Positions 1 to 14,100 of a stretch of 64,000 nt of DNA are shown one piece after another. The first letter of the stretch is position 1. Each line of letters starts with the position of its first letter. The position numbers and the translations under genes were made by a program. The stretch comes from Setophaga petechia (lineage: Eukaryota > Chordata > Aves > Passeriformes > Parulidae), in NCBI GenBank assembly GCA_024362935.1, contig JANCRA010000030.1, positions 10,797,953 to 10,861,952 of the forward strand, given 5' to 3'. The notes beneath the pieces are model-generated. The model did not search any database. It was given only the letters and a program-made list of their open reading frames with translations, and was not told where the DNA came from.

Positions 1-2074
1 CAACATCAGTAGGGGCAGTCAAGTTTAGAAGGTTTTTAGTGGAAGGTCCAGCCACCTAATTAGGTCACTTACAAAACAAGTCATCATTTATTACAGTAGT
101 TCAGAGAGATTAGCAGACTTCTATTTTGAGAAAATATAGGAAGGAAATAAAAAATTTGTCGGTTGTCTGTCCTTCCTGTCAGATAATTCCTTTTTTTTCC
201 TCCAAGAACACCAAGAGAGTTTTATAGTTGAAAACGCTTTCATGCTTCTGAAATTATGTGTGTGCTCCAGGCTGTTGGCGAGAATTTTCTTTCCTGTGAG
301 GAAGAAAATGGCAAAAAAATAATGCAATAAGAAATTAATAATGCCCATAGAAAAACCTGCTAGCAAAAAATTTTCAATATGTACAAATTGATACATAGAT
401 ACTTTTCTATGAGGAAGTTTTGTTTCGACAAATATCAGAACAAAACAGGGTTTTTTTTATTCTAACTACCTTTGCCAAAAGCAGAGGTAGTGTCATACTC
501 TGAGGAGATGAACGAACTAAAAAGCAAAATACAAAACTATAGATGTTAATTTTTAAAGCAAATTTTGAATTTACTTTAGTTGCTATGAAGCATGTGCCAT
601 AGAATTTTATAGCAAAAAAAAAATCTCAAAACAATTTATTTGCTTTTCTTCTTTTCCTTTGTAATTGCTTCATTTTGCCTTTTGGAAATGAAATTCCCTA
701 AAGTGCTACTCTGGCAAGTAGATGTAACTCACTGAGGAGTGATCAGAAGGAAAACTACTGTATTTCCAGCTTCTGCTAGAATATAGATCTTTGAATATGT
801 AGCAGTTACCACGAACTATTAGTTGTTAATTGTGCTTTCTGATTTTCATTTTATTGGAATCATCAATATAGTTTGTTTGCCAAAAAGAAACAACTGTTTC
901 TATCCTGAAATTCTGCCAACTGTAGGACTATGTTTTAAAGCAAGAAATAGTCTGTGTATTTATCATGAAACTCTCCCTTGGTATTCGATAAGTTATTAGA
1001 CTAAGAAAGTTAACATTTTCTAGTTGAAATTTAAGGTTTTATTATTTTAACATGACATTATGCACGGATGGAAATACCTAAGATTTTAGAGTTTTGGTTG
1101 CTAAGTCTTATCTCAAACACACAGACATCCTTTAAGTGTGGTATTTGCTGAGGCTTTTTCCTGCTCTTCAACAGCTATTACTAAGAAATACATCTGCATT
1201 TTACTTTGCAGAGTTTAGAAAGAGGATGTCTAGTTAACAATTCTTTGTTCTCCAGCAGAAATAATTATGCTTACATTTTAGATTTCTATGTGACTTCATT
1301 TAGATTTTTTTTCAAGTCCTGAAATTGCAATCTCCACAAATTTCAGGGTGTTGCACACTTGATGGGAGTGTTTCCTGTGACTGTGCTCACTGAGGAAACC
1401 GCCAGCATCCCTCCATAGAAAAAAAAAAAAAAGACAAAGTGTAATTCTTGAACACACAGGGGCATTTTGGATCACTCTCTTTTATCAACCTTCCTATTCA
1501 GTCTGAATTTAAACCTAGTCGAATGATTTTGCCATACACAGGATTTTCCCTCTTGCAATCGCTTAATATCCTTAGGTTACTGATCTCTCCCACTTTTCTA
1601 ACAAAGGTAAGTTTTGCTGTCCCTTGTAGAATATCTGAGGTTTTTTTCCACATAAACATATGATTTCTAGTATCATAAGACCAGACATGGACTTTTCATG
1701 TGGAGAATCTGTGTCCTGGCAGATGTAAATTGGTGCTTTTATCTGCAGAAGTTTTAAGTGCTGGAGATGGGGATTCAAAATGTGTTTGGAGCGGGAAATG
1801 CTTTCCCTGCTGCTCACACAAGCATATACAGACATCTAGAGTGTGTTCCATTTATCAGCATTACAAAGTGCTTTTCAGAGGCAGAATTCTCTTTGGCTGA
1901 CTCTACCTTTTCATATGAAGGTGTCTAAAATTAGTAGTGTACATTTGGAAAGTTGAACAACATTTTGATTGAAATTGAGACTTGTGGTTCTAAAAAACAG
2001 AAGAGTGATTTAGGATTAATGTTAAGGAGAACTCATTTCTGTTTTTTAAGGCAATTTTTAAATGTGTTTCCTAG
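1..2074 (+). other. RALGPS1: RALGPS1 intron (5' part outside window)
   Basis: AT-rich intronic DNA before the first visible exon. I see short A/T homopolymers (for example near 1420) but no recognisable repeat, exon or RNA gene. Confidence 0.7.
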
Positions 2075-2158
2075 GAACTAGCCAGCTGTGGATGGAATAA
2101 GAAAGAAAAACACACCCTTGCTCCAAATATTGTTGCCTTTACTAGGAGATTTAACCAG
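2075..2158 (+). CDS. RALGPS1: RALGPS1 window exon 1 (RasGEF domain)
   Basis: 28 codons, in phase 0 at both ends, reading from [10 protein letters not shown] to FTRRFNQ. This is the conserved RasGEF stretch in which the helix with FTRRFN precedes the catalytic core. The acceptor is tttcctag and the donor gtatat. The upstream exons that start the protein are not in the window. Confidence 0.95.
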
Positions 2159-5100
2159 GTATATAATTTGATTACTGTGATGAACAGGTACTGTTTGACA
2201 GTTGTCTTTGAGTATAAAGTTAAACGGAACTATTCATATGAATTAAAACCAGTTTTTCCAAATGAGGATTAAGATTTTTAAATTACAACTCCTGTTTTCA
2301 ATTGCTTTGTCCACATTTTCATGTTGTTCCTCTAGGCCACTTTTTCCTAATTTTTAGTTCCTAGTTTGTTTTGCTGTGGTGCAACATTAGCAATATTTTT
2401 TCTTTTTTTCTGGGTCTCACTTGTGCATTCAGTTATCTTGGTGTTGTCTCACTTCTCTACCTCTTATGCTGGTAATGCTTCAGGTCAATTGCAGTGATAC
2501 AGATGAGAGTTCATGGGATCAGAAATCTTTTCTTTCCTTACCCTGTTTCCTTCCTGGAGCATTATGAGAGTTTGCAAATATTTCATCTAATAGACAAATA
2601 AAGTCTGTTTTTTTGGTTATAAATTAAAGTTGTATGTGTTTACTTTATAGGTCAGTTTTTGGGTTGTCCGAGAAATATTAACAGCACAGACCTTAAAAAT
2701 AAGGGCAGAAATTCTGAGCCACTTTGTGAAAATAGCTAAAGTAAGTGCAGATTTCTTACACTACCATTTAAAACCTTAATTCCTTTGTGTTTGTTTCTGC
2801 TCTAGTCCTTTGAGCCCTTGTTGGATTGCAGAGGGTAACGATTCTGTTTTAGCACATCTGTTACGTTGTACTACATGATTAAGATAAAGGAAAGGAACGA
2901 GAAGTGTTCTTTTCTGCTTGGTTAGATGAACCTACCCAGTTCAGTGTGACTCATCTTGTACCTCTACCTACCAAGTTTAAAAGTGGTTGGAGTTGTTGGT
3001 GGCTAATTGTGTGTTGACAACATCAAATGTGGTTGTAAATGTTTCTGGTTTTTGTCTCCCACCATTTTAAAACTTAACTTTTATGAAAAGAAATTCCTTG
3101 CTTCTCAAATAGCTATTGTGAGACTTGTATTCCTGCTTGCAATATGTAGTTGCTGGTATAAAGCACTGCTGTTAAAGCTCCATTATTTTATTGAGTTTGA
3201 GCACTGCATTTTACACTTAACTTTAAAACAAGCAAATTTTAAAATATTTATCACTTTCACGACCTGCAGTCGTTCTGTTTTATGTGACCCTGAGTGACAC
3301 AGCACTTGGATCAAAGTCGCAAGTGCGAATTTTGTATGTGTGAAATTGCATATGTGTGTAGGTAATTAAAATAATATTTTCCATGTAGTACAAAACAAAT
3401 TTTCTGTTGTGCATATTTCCAATCAATTTACTTAGCAGTTTTGTACTCCTAGAATACAATTTATCTGAGTAAGTTACTGGAACAAAAAAATAGTCCAGGT
3501 AATAGGAGAATGTTCGACTTGGAGGTTCTCGGTTGTTCTTAGAAATAAGAGTTGTAGTGTTTGGGATTTTTTTAGCCTGCATGAGGGGGAACACTGCCCT
3601 CTTTCCTTCTCTTGCATTTTTACTTTTCCTGCTTTTCCCTCCATAAAGTCCAGATCTTCCTTAAATGCTTCGGAGCAGTGAGTAAATGGATCAGTCAAGG
3701 ATGAATCCAGCCTCTTATTAAGCTTCACAAAGAAGCTACATGACACAGTTCTCATTTTTTTATTTTACATTTTTATGCTTGTTGTAGCAAGCATTATCAT
3801 CTTGACAGTTTTATTCCATAGTATTGTCTGCCTGAGATCAGTGTGTTTTGAGTAATTGTCAACACACAGAGTAAATTCAAAATACATTGAAGTGAGGTAA
3901 ATTTTTCCTATACTACAGATTACAAAGGTAAAAGTTTGTGTTAATTCTGAGAGGGTTGTCAGCATCTTCAGTGTAATGTTTTTGCTTAGAAAACAACAAA
4001 CTGAAATCAAGTACTGTTTGTATTCTCGAAACTGAAATGCCTATTATATTGATGGGTATACTTGTAAAATTAGCATCTCTTAAAGAATCTTGCCCATGAC
4101 AGCATTGGGATAATATTTTGTCTGTGGTCATAGATGAAAACTTTGTATTTTATTCATGAAAAAATAATGGTTTATTAATGCAACTTTTATATTAATTGAT
4201 CCTGCTTCCCTTTCCAATGTGCTAAAAGCTATTATTCCCTTTTTTCAGAAGCTTCTAGAACTGAACAATCTTCATTCTCTTATGTCTGTGGTGTCAGCGC
4301 TGCAGAGCGCACCTATCTTCAGGCTGACCAAAACTTGGGCTGTAAGTGTTGCCTTGACCCTTGTCCCTTCTGTCTTGTTTGAATTCTGAGGTTTTTTGGA
4401 ATTTGTCATGTTGTAAACTCTAGAGGAATACACTTTTGTGTTCTTGTTTTCGTGGTACTGTAACAGAAGCAGTGGTCTGTTACGTGTTTTGTGAAAAACA
4501 GAGTTTTGGCTGCATCTATTTTCCTGTAAATTTCCTGTTTCCCTGTGTGTTCTAGAAGCCACTGGTTGTATGCTCAAGAAAACTTCTGTTGATAAGTAAT
4601 CTTAGAACACCCTTGTATAGAACGTGTATCGGTGTCCCCTTATCTAAAACACAGCATATCATTTAATACATTACCTAAAAGGAAGGAAAAAGGCATGTTA
4701 CAAATATACAAGCATTAATGTTGTGATTATTGTGTGATGCATTTCAGTTTTTATTTATGTTAGAAATTAAAAGCATTGATAATTCTATTTTCAGAAATTC
4801 CACCTCTGGAAGGTAGAATTTCTTAGCCAAACTTCGAGTAAATTTAAATATTTCTTTAAAGAGGAATACATGACTATAGGTTATTTCTACTCCATGTAAT
4901 GTTTAACTATACAAAGGTTTGGGTAATTCTCATCCATTCCACACACCATGGATCACACTGACTGTTCAGACCTTAAAAGTCTTATAGTTCAGACCTTTAA
5001 GTCTTGGATAGGTTTATCAAGCTTATAAAATGCTTGCAACTATTTTATGATCTAATTGCTCAGAATGAGGTTATAATCTAATAAAAAAAGTAAATGCCTG

Positions 5101-8100
5101 ATGTTTTGAGCAGCTCGATGAAGCTGGAAATAAATAGGGAGAATTGCTCATGTGTGAAATGAAGTATGTGACTAATTCGACTTAGACCTTAAGAGGTGCC
5201 AGGCTCTTTGTAGGCACAGTAGTTAAAAAATACAATACATTGCAGTGGCAGGGCCTCAAGCAATTCTCAGTGCTGCTAAAAAGAGAGCAGCAAAATTATT
5301 TTGATATATTCATTGCTATCCTTTCTGTGTTATTTTTTTATTAACTAGACCTAAAAGCTAGGCAGTACAAGAACTGGAATTTTCCAGAGGAAAAGGTGTA
5401 TGAAGGACTGTGCTATGGAGCAGCTCTCTGTTGTCAGAAAGGACACATGCAAGAAGCAGTGTACAGTGCCATAATTCTCTACTCACTCCTAACTCAACTG
5501 GCTTTTAAGACCATCTTAAAAATATTGCTGAGGTTTCTTAAAAAAGCTGAAACAGAAAATGTGTTCTTATAGCCACAGTTGTGTATTTTATGTTTACTTT
5601 TCAGCTCCCTGTGACTAGGATTTTTGCATTCCTAAATGTTTTTTCTGGATTTCTGTAATAAGTCTAATAAATAGAAAACATGGATTTAATAGCACAGTAA
5701 TTTACTTTCCATTTACTTTTTTTCTGAAAAGTTTTGTCATACTTTTCATAAGGTACTGTTGAAATGGCACATTTTGCATTTATTTAGAGGATTTTCCATT
5801 GTTCTTTGTACTCTTAAGTTTAGAGGATTTTTAGCATCTCTGCTGAGTTAGGAGAATGTTGGTGACTGTATTATAACATACTTTTTCCTCTAAAAGTGTA
5901 ATATTGCTGAGGTTATTCAAAACTTACTTAGCGATATGAGAATCACTGACAAATTAGTCAGAAATAGTGGTCATGTTTTTTCATAGCTTAAGACCCACAC
6001 TAAATGGCCTTTTTTTAAAACAGGTTGCATGTTTTCAAACATTGTGCTGCTTTGGATGATGATGATAAATTTAATCTTAACTAGACTATGTTCTCCTTTA
6101 CTCTGGGCAATTCAACAAGTTACTGACTGTTAGTTTTGTGTGGATTTGTCTTTGAAAATTTTATGATCTCTATTTTCTCTGTAGCTTTTGAATCGGAAAG
6201 ACAAGACCACCTTTGAGAAGTTAGACTATTTACTGTCTAAGGAAGATAATTATAAAAGGACACGAGACTACATCAGAAGCTTAAAAATGGTTCCTACAAT
6301 TCCATATTTAGGTGAGTGTGAACAATTACCTTATTTATCTGTAGCTCATTGACAGACGAGTGCTAATGTACCACGTTGTGCACCTGAAGAGCCCTGTATG
6401 TAGAAGAATGGTTCAATACATTTCATATTTGGAAAAATTAGGTCAGGTTGAGATTTTTGGGCTATACATATGTTTACATGCTTTTGGAACGAGTTTTTCT
6501 CTCAGGGGCTGAATAAATATACCTGTAATTCAATGTGAAAATGTATTGAAAGGGAGACCTGCAATTAAAATGCTGTCCAGCCTTGATATTGTCTCCTTTT
6601 CTTCTGTGGCATGCACAGAGTAGCCATTTGATGAATTGGTTTTTTGGTCGGTATTTCACCTAGAAATATTTCTGCACAAAGGTTATTGTTAATGAAAGTA
6701 GTCCAATATAATGAGCTATTTTCTGGCTTTATTAGTGGTTTAGTCAGATGCTAAACTGCAGCTAAAAAGAATAAATGGTTTTAAATTGGTGACCCTGGGT
6801 AACAAGAGATCAAAAATTCTGCTTAACCTTCCTGTGCCAGAATTGCTATCTGTATTGCTAACCCCTAAGGCCTCAGTAGATTTATCTTCTGTGAACATTT
6901 GCACTCTTGCTTTATGCACACATAAACTTGCATGCACAACACCCAGCTGGTAGGATTTCTTCAGCTCTGTCCAGTACCACATTCTTTTGCTTGAATTGAA
7001 CATGGTAATTTTTACCTTCACTAGATAAACCCTACCTTGTTCCTTACACAGCTTGAGACTACTCCTGACATTATGGACTTCGGTCATTTTCTGTTGCCTT
7101 CACAGTAAATCTTCAATTACCTCTCTTCCAAAAGGAAGAGTCCTTGGATTACTTGATCATGTCTTGTACAGATGCCACTTGGCATCCTTGACAACTTGCC
7201 TGGGCAGCGTTTCAGTCCTGTATCCTTTTTTTAGGGGAAGAGGGTGCACATGAAGTGTACTGCCTGCAAAATTTAAGATAGAAATGCAGGTTGTATTTTA
7301 TACAGTTAATTCAGGAAGCTTTTTGTGCTCTACTTAATATTTTCTGACATTCAGCTACCTCAAAGTTTAGTAGCAATCACAGAATAGCAAGCATGAACTG
7401 TTTTAAATGCTAAGGTTATGTGCCTTTATTGGCACTGGTTTGCTCTTCTTGTTTTGTATGGAAAGTCAGGATTCTTTGTTTTCCCCTTGTATGTAACACT
7501 GTCTGTAGATTTTCTGTTTTACTGTCCAAGCAGTTTGTCTCATAAGTCCTTCCATAATTCCTATCAGTCTGCCCTTCTCTTTGCTTCTCTCAGTTAATGA
7601 ATATCATTAGCAGATTTTTGTTTCTGTTAATTCCCATTTTCACATCACTTATGAATAGGTCAAGCAGCATGAGTCCTAGTACAGCTTGCTGTGGGAAACA
7701 ATCAGCACTACTTATCTAAAATATTTCTTATTTAATAAAATTGACCACCACTCCTAATGGCTGTACTTTTAAAACTGTATTGAAAGCTTGGTATCAGTTA
7801 CTGAAACTGCTTTGTAAATAATTTCAGATTTGAATGAATATTTAGCTTATCAAAAGAGAATATTCAATTGAGACTCATTTCAGTGAATAAATGTCTTCTC
7901 AAGGAAAGACAGCATTACTTACAGAACAGCTTCTTTATTTTGTGTAAATGAACAAGTAGACCAATAGATGATTTTAGGAGTAACTACTGAATATAAAAGA
8001 ACTGAATTGAGAATAACCAGGTGTGAGGATTTGCAGAGTTCTTGGGGATCCTGTTTTGTGCTGTAGAGCCTCTTGTCTCACTGCAAGAAATTTACTTGGT

Positions 8101-11100
8101 TGTGAGAGAAAGGTTCTTATTTCATCTGTGGAAGCCTGAGATTGTTTGATATGAGCTAGAGGATGTACTGGGAAATTAAAATTGTCACCGAAGTTTTTCA
8201 GTTACTCTGGTTTATAGAATTAGCTCACAGCCTTGTGTAAGAAATGCTTTAATACTACCCAGTTATTACAAAATCACTCCAAGCCACTTTTATACAAGAT
8301 TTAAAATATTTCTGAAATGAACATGTGTGTTACAAGCCTAATAAAAGACTTGGGTAATGAAAGGAAAAAATCTGCATGTTTCCTTCCTAATCCAACTTGA
8401 ATCTGAAATTCCTGCTGGTCTTTAGCCAATCTCCTTGAGACTTTGAATTCACCTGCATATGTTGTATCTTGTTTCATACATGAGAGACCCTCTCCCTGCT
8501 GATGGCAAAGACTAGGCAGTGTTGCTCTTCTTGTAAAGTAAGGCTTTCCCTGCATTCTGAGAGGTGCAGTTGGACGTTTTGTGTAGCCAGGAGACAACTA
8601 CTGTTACGTTTCCAACCTCAGGCTATAATATGAGAGACTAGTATTTACTATGTTTAAAAGTACCTGTTAAACATCCAACAGTTGTTTTGTTTTCAGACAG
8701 GTCTTTCAATTTTTAAAAGGGAGAGAGAAAGAAAGAAAGAAGAAAAAACAAATAATGAGATTGGCAAGGCTGTGATGTGGACTGTTGGAAGTGTTTAGCC
8801 ACAGTGCGATGTAAGAAAAAATAGCACTCACATTGTTTTGAAAATTCATGGCTGTAATTGCTAGTTACGGTGGGTTTTTGTCTTCACTGCTGGTGATCTT
8901 TTAGATTGTCTCTGTATGTCACAGAACAAACAAGGTTTGGTATGATCTTATAATCTATAGATTTGTTGCACTGTTTGCTTCTTTTCCACTTGGAATATAA
9001 CAGTGGGGGTAATTATGAAAACTTTGAATGATAATTGAACGGTTTCAGGAAAGAATTCTTTGGAAATGTGTGTACAAAAGAATAACTAGTTGTCTTCTCA
9101 GGTTACATCAATCTTGTGACAGCCTTTTGTCTGAATGCTATAGGTGGAGCCCCATTGTTTCATTCCTGATACACAGATAATGTATTCGTTTGACAGCATC
9201 TTCTTTAGGCTTGTGACAAAGGTAGAGATATTTCAAGAATTCAGAAGAGCAATGTCAGTTTCCTATTGCACTGCTTGAAATGGAGGTTTACAGGAGAATT
9301 GCAGTTGCTAGTGATCTTCTCCATAGGGCTGCAATTCTCTCTTGCATGAAGTCACCTCATGTGCTTTTGCTAATGATAGGAAAGTGTATGGTATGGGATT
9401 TTTAGACCTGCAGGGTTGCCAAAGATGTACATTTGGGGAGCAGTGAAGTAATGTAATTGAAACCTTTGGAAATAATTAGGGAAATGGGAAAAACTAAGGC
9501 CTTTCAGTTTGTACTAGTCATCTACTACAGTAGGTGGACCTAGTGCAAACTGAGTTCTGTTGTGTGTTATTTTTTTTATATTAAGCATAGTGAAATCTGT
9601 GGTTCTGCCAATGTACTTGTCAATAACTTCACAGTATAAGTTCCAAATCCCTAATGTTTAATTACTTTTGAAGTGCCAGGCTCTGTGTTTAAAATTATTT
9701 TATGCAAATATGCAAATTTTATGTAAAAAAATTAATGTGGTATCTCCAGGTAATCATGGACCAACTTCTGTGTATTATCTTTTTTAATTACATGGATGAG
9801 TATCTAGGTAAATGACTCACCTTTTAGGTAAAAGGTTAAGAAATATTATTATTTTAACAAAGGACTGTCAACTTGAACATGGTTTTAAAGCCTATTTTGA
9901 GTGTATACTATGAAGATGTATTTCCAAACATATCTCCAGCTACAGAAAAGCAACTGTAATAGCTTTTGTAGGGAATGCCTCATCTTGAGATGTGCACAGT
10001 GGATACCAGAACTCCTCTGTGTTCTTTCCTCAAGCCAAGCATGAAGTAGCCTTAATGCTACTAATTGTAAGAGTACTGCAGCCAGGCTTTAGGGACCAGT
10101 AGGTGCATTTAATATTTCTAATCTAAAATACAAATCTTTTCCAGAATTGAGTAGATAACCCCATGGGAGATAAAGCTTGAATACTGTTTGGAAAATGTGG
10201 GTGTTTCATGTAACCCCCAAAAAGTTGCTCCTCCTTGGGCTGTGTGGAAATTCTGTATTTTTTTCAGCTGAAAATTGTTCTGCTTTTTTATGTTGCAATA
10301 TTTCAACACTTCACACACATCAACAGTGGTTGCATATCAGAGTTTGTTTGAATCAGACTATTGTGTAGTAATCTGAACTACAAGATGAAATCTCAACATG
10401 TCAAAATAACATTTGGTACTTTATTAAGGGTTACAATATTACAGGGTAATCTAATATATTAAAAACACTACTTTCAGTTATATACAGCACATGCTACGTC
10501 ACACATCATACTGTGGTAAAGATGTGATGAGGTAATAAGGGAAAAGTATGCAAACACACACAAACACTCAGTGTCACACAGGCTGACCAAAAAATATGTT
10601 GAACTTCTAGAGGCCTTCACTCTGCCTCTTTTATGCATTCTTTAACTTGTATTTTTTGTAGTAGTTTGTTTGTAATGGGTGTGTTGACAATCTGTTATAG
10701 AAACCTATCTCAGAAGAATATTAGAATTACTCCAGTCTGTATTTCATAAGTATGACTGACCTCTAAATATGAGTAAATTGTTAAATAATTCGACAGTAAT
10801 AATTGTGAAATATGTTTAAAATAACTTTTTTGCTATGGATAAGTTCTCTATATAATTTTTTATCTAAAGGCTACGGTTATTAAATAGCTTATAAATTGGT
10901 ATCCATCATTTGCCTGCAAAGTTGGATAGACCCTTTAATTTATATGCAGCCATTTCTGAATATAGAGGCTACACAGCAGGTAATCACTGAAGTTGGGTAC
11001 AAAATACTGTAACGGTTGTGTAGTATAACATGTTGACTATAGAGCACAGAATACTTATTATAAATCTGGATTAATTTCCATATGCAAGTAGCTACTTCAT

Positions 11101-14100
11101 TTTGGTAAGAAATAATTAATGTTTTTAATCTAAAATATTTGAATTAATGGTGAACTTTTATAGGAGCAGATTATTTAAATTAACATAGTGAAGGAAAAAG
11201 GCCAGATTTATCAGGACAATAATGGTTGGAGTATCTGCTCTCAAAACAGAATTATATAGCTCTAACTGTATTCATGGTAGTTAACAAAGATTACATAATC
11301 ATCACACTAATGTACATATACCAGCTACATAGTTCAAAGGATATGATTCCTGTGTCAAATGATTGCGTATAATAATAATAATAATAAAACTCTTACTGTA
11401 CAGTTTGTAGTATTTCCTGTATTTGAGAATATTTATACATAACATACAAAAATACTTAAATGTGGTGGCAATATTTTTATCATCCAAACTTAATTTACAG
11501 GGAATAAAAACCAGGAAGTTTATCTACAGTTTTCATCTAAACTGCAAGTTCTAATAGAACCAAGAGGTGTTCTGAATGTTATTACAGTTCCTTTTCTTCA
11601 GCTCTTTTTCTGGGGATGATTCTTGAAAATATAATATACAAGCCCTCATACCTTATCAATAAATGTACAGTATCTTACATTCCTCATTTCTGAAAAGATA
11701 ATTTCAGGTAATAAAATCATAGCTTTATGTGATTTTTAGAACAACAAAGCAAACCAAGAGAAGAGTTATTTCAGTGAAATGTGTTAGGGTTAGGTCTTAT
11801 CATCATAACAACTTTCTTTAGTGAGTATGATCCTCCCCGGAATTCAGCCCAGTAAACACCATCCTGATAGCGACTGCGGTAGTGTCCTCCACGGTACCAG
11901 ACTCCATTGAGATTCGAGTGAGCACATGCGTTGTACCACCATCCTCCCTTCTGGTAATGAGCACAGTTACCTGCAAAAGAGAGCTCCAGCTCAGGCTGAG
12001 AAGTAAATGAAGAATCTTAAAGCAAGCAAGTAAAGTACCAAACTTCACTGGATGGTTGCCTAGTTGATCTGGGCTTTTTTTAGTATGTTTAACATGTAGA
12101 TATCCTGTAGTACAAAGTGAATTTAGGCTTCTTCAGGAACCAGCTAAGTAGATTCTACAGATAGAATCCTTTTTGTTACTTTCTCTTGCCTGAAAATCAG
12201 CGGGTGTTACTGTGTCAAATAACCATTCATAGTGTATTTGTATAGACCCTTGTCTAGTGTAAAAACTTTTAATTTTGGTGTTAGTATATATAAGGGTTGA
12301 CACATCAGTTTGTATTTCATAAGGTACTAATTGACAAATCTCTTTGTAAGTGCAAATTTTTTTTTTGTATGTATGTATGACCGTCATTATTTTTCAAAAG
12401 AGATAAAAGGGGTGGGGGGGGACAGGGATGTAAACACAAAAATAGCAGGGCAGCTGAGAGGGACCTCCTACCTGTATACACGTCGTGGTCCCGGTCCAGC
12501 GTGGTGAACTGTTTGCCGTTGTGCCACGTGAAGGAATCTCCCGCGTTGCCGTTGTAGCGCCCCAGTCTCAGCTTGTAGTACTCACTCTCTGGCTCCAGTC
12601 TGAAGCTGGCATACTCAGCAAATACTTTTCGACCTGACCAGTCTTCCATTGTTATGAGCAGTTTGTAGTTGCCTTGATTTGTTAACCAATAAATGTTTTC
12701 TAATCCAAGCCAATATTCTCCATCTATATTCCCAAATCCTTGCTGTAAAGGAAGCAAGAGAAGCATGTTAATATCCTGCATCTGTGTTAGCGGTAAATCT
12801 GAGCGTATTCCTAAGTAGAAAACTGCAGTAACTTATTTTATAGAGACTTCCTCTTCTGGAAGAGTTAACACACGAGTTCTTTTTCAAGTAGGCTCATGGC
12901 CAGACTCTAAAACCACCTTTTTAAATTAACTATCAGTAAGTTCTAGAGGGTGGAAAACATTAATTGGCTCTCTTGTCCTAACCTTGTATGTTTCCCAGTT
13001 CCTGAAAAAGTTGACAGAGCCGTCCAGCCGTCTCTGAATGACAGTCCAGCCACCGGGGTCATGCCGTTGGTCACACCAGACCTGCATAAGCTGGTTTGTG
13101 TTTTCTGGTTTTACAAGATAGATGGAGCTTGTGTCATGGCCGTCTTCCAGTGCTTGTAGACAGTCTCTCCAGGGCCCTGTGTCAAAACAGAAAGGCTCTG
13201 CATCAAGCTGCCACTGAGCATTTCTTTAAAGCAGGGCAGTATTTGAGTTGGTAGCTTTTTGTACTAGTTTGGTTTCACTGAATAGCGTATTTGTTTTTCC
13301 TCTTATTAAAGGACGAGTATCCACCAAGTGTTTTCAAACAGATCCATTTATTGTAACATTATTTCTGGAACATTTCATAATGAGTTACTGGTAAAGGTAG
13401 ATTTTGAAAAAAAAAAATTTTTAAGGCAGCTGCACTGGTACTTTTACCATCAATTATATATTCAAAAAAACTAAATATGAATGACTGCATAGATAAGTAA
13501 GAATTTCCTTTAGAAAACAAAACAGCAAGTTTGACCTTGATTCTGTCTTTGAGAAATTCAGCTTTTTTGATCCGCAAAAATGTCACTGGCACAGGCATTA
13601 ACTGTGGAAGCAACAACATAAATTCAGGCTGTAGGTCTTACTGCTGCCACCTTAATAAATTACAAGATAACATAAAAATTAAGATTTTTTTTCTTTTTAA
13701 CATAGGTTGCTTGTGAGAGAAACTTCATATAAATGACAGGACTCAATATACTTTGAATTCACAGAAATTGCAGTTAACATAGTCTTGTTTTCAGTTCAAG
13801 AGAGTCTATAAAGAGCTTACGATTTTTGAAAGTATCTTATAGTCCTGTTTTTTCAATAAATTTTCTCCAGTGGTATAATAGATTCTGTTTTAATGAATCT
13901 GAGATATTCAGAAATATCACCTGCCTTGATTCCTGAGCAGAAGAGTGAAGTCAACAAGAATCATCAGGATTAGAGATTACAGCCCCTGGATTGATTCTCC
14001 CTGCCCACTGAAGGAGTAAGGCTTGTCAGATCTTCTGACTAGGAGCCTTACTGAAGCATATACTGCTATCAAGAGTAATTTCTGTTTTAAATTATTTCAG

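Larger units (their letters stand above)
10400..11770 (-). other. ANGPTL2: Predicted ANGPTL2 3'UTR
   Basis: AT-rich sequence following the ANGPTL2 stop on the minus strand. Many ATTTA pentamers on that strand (TAAAT on +) look like AU-rich instability elements, and there is a short (TTA)n run near 11369-11388. The lower end is set by a candidate AATAAA at 10425-10420 and is an inference. Confidence 0.5.

Noticed and set aside
6781..6870. Possible MIR-type SINE (gaccctgggtaac ... cttaaccttcctgtgcc)
   Set aside because: Only one short phrase resembles the MIR core; too diverged to call without an alignment.
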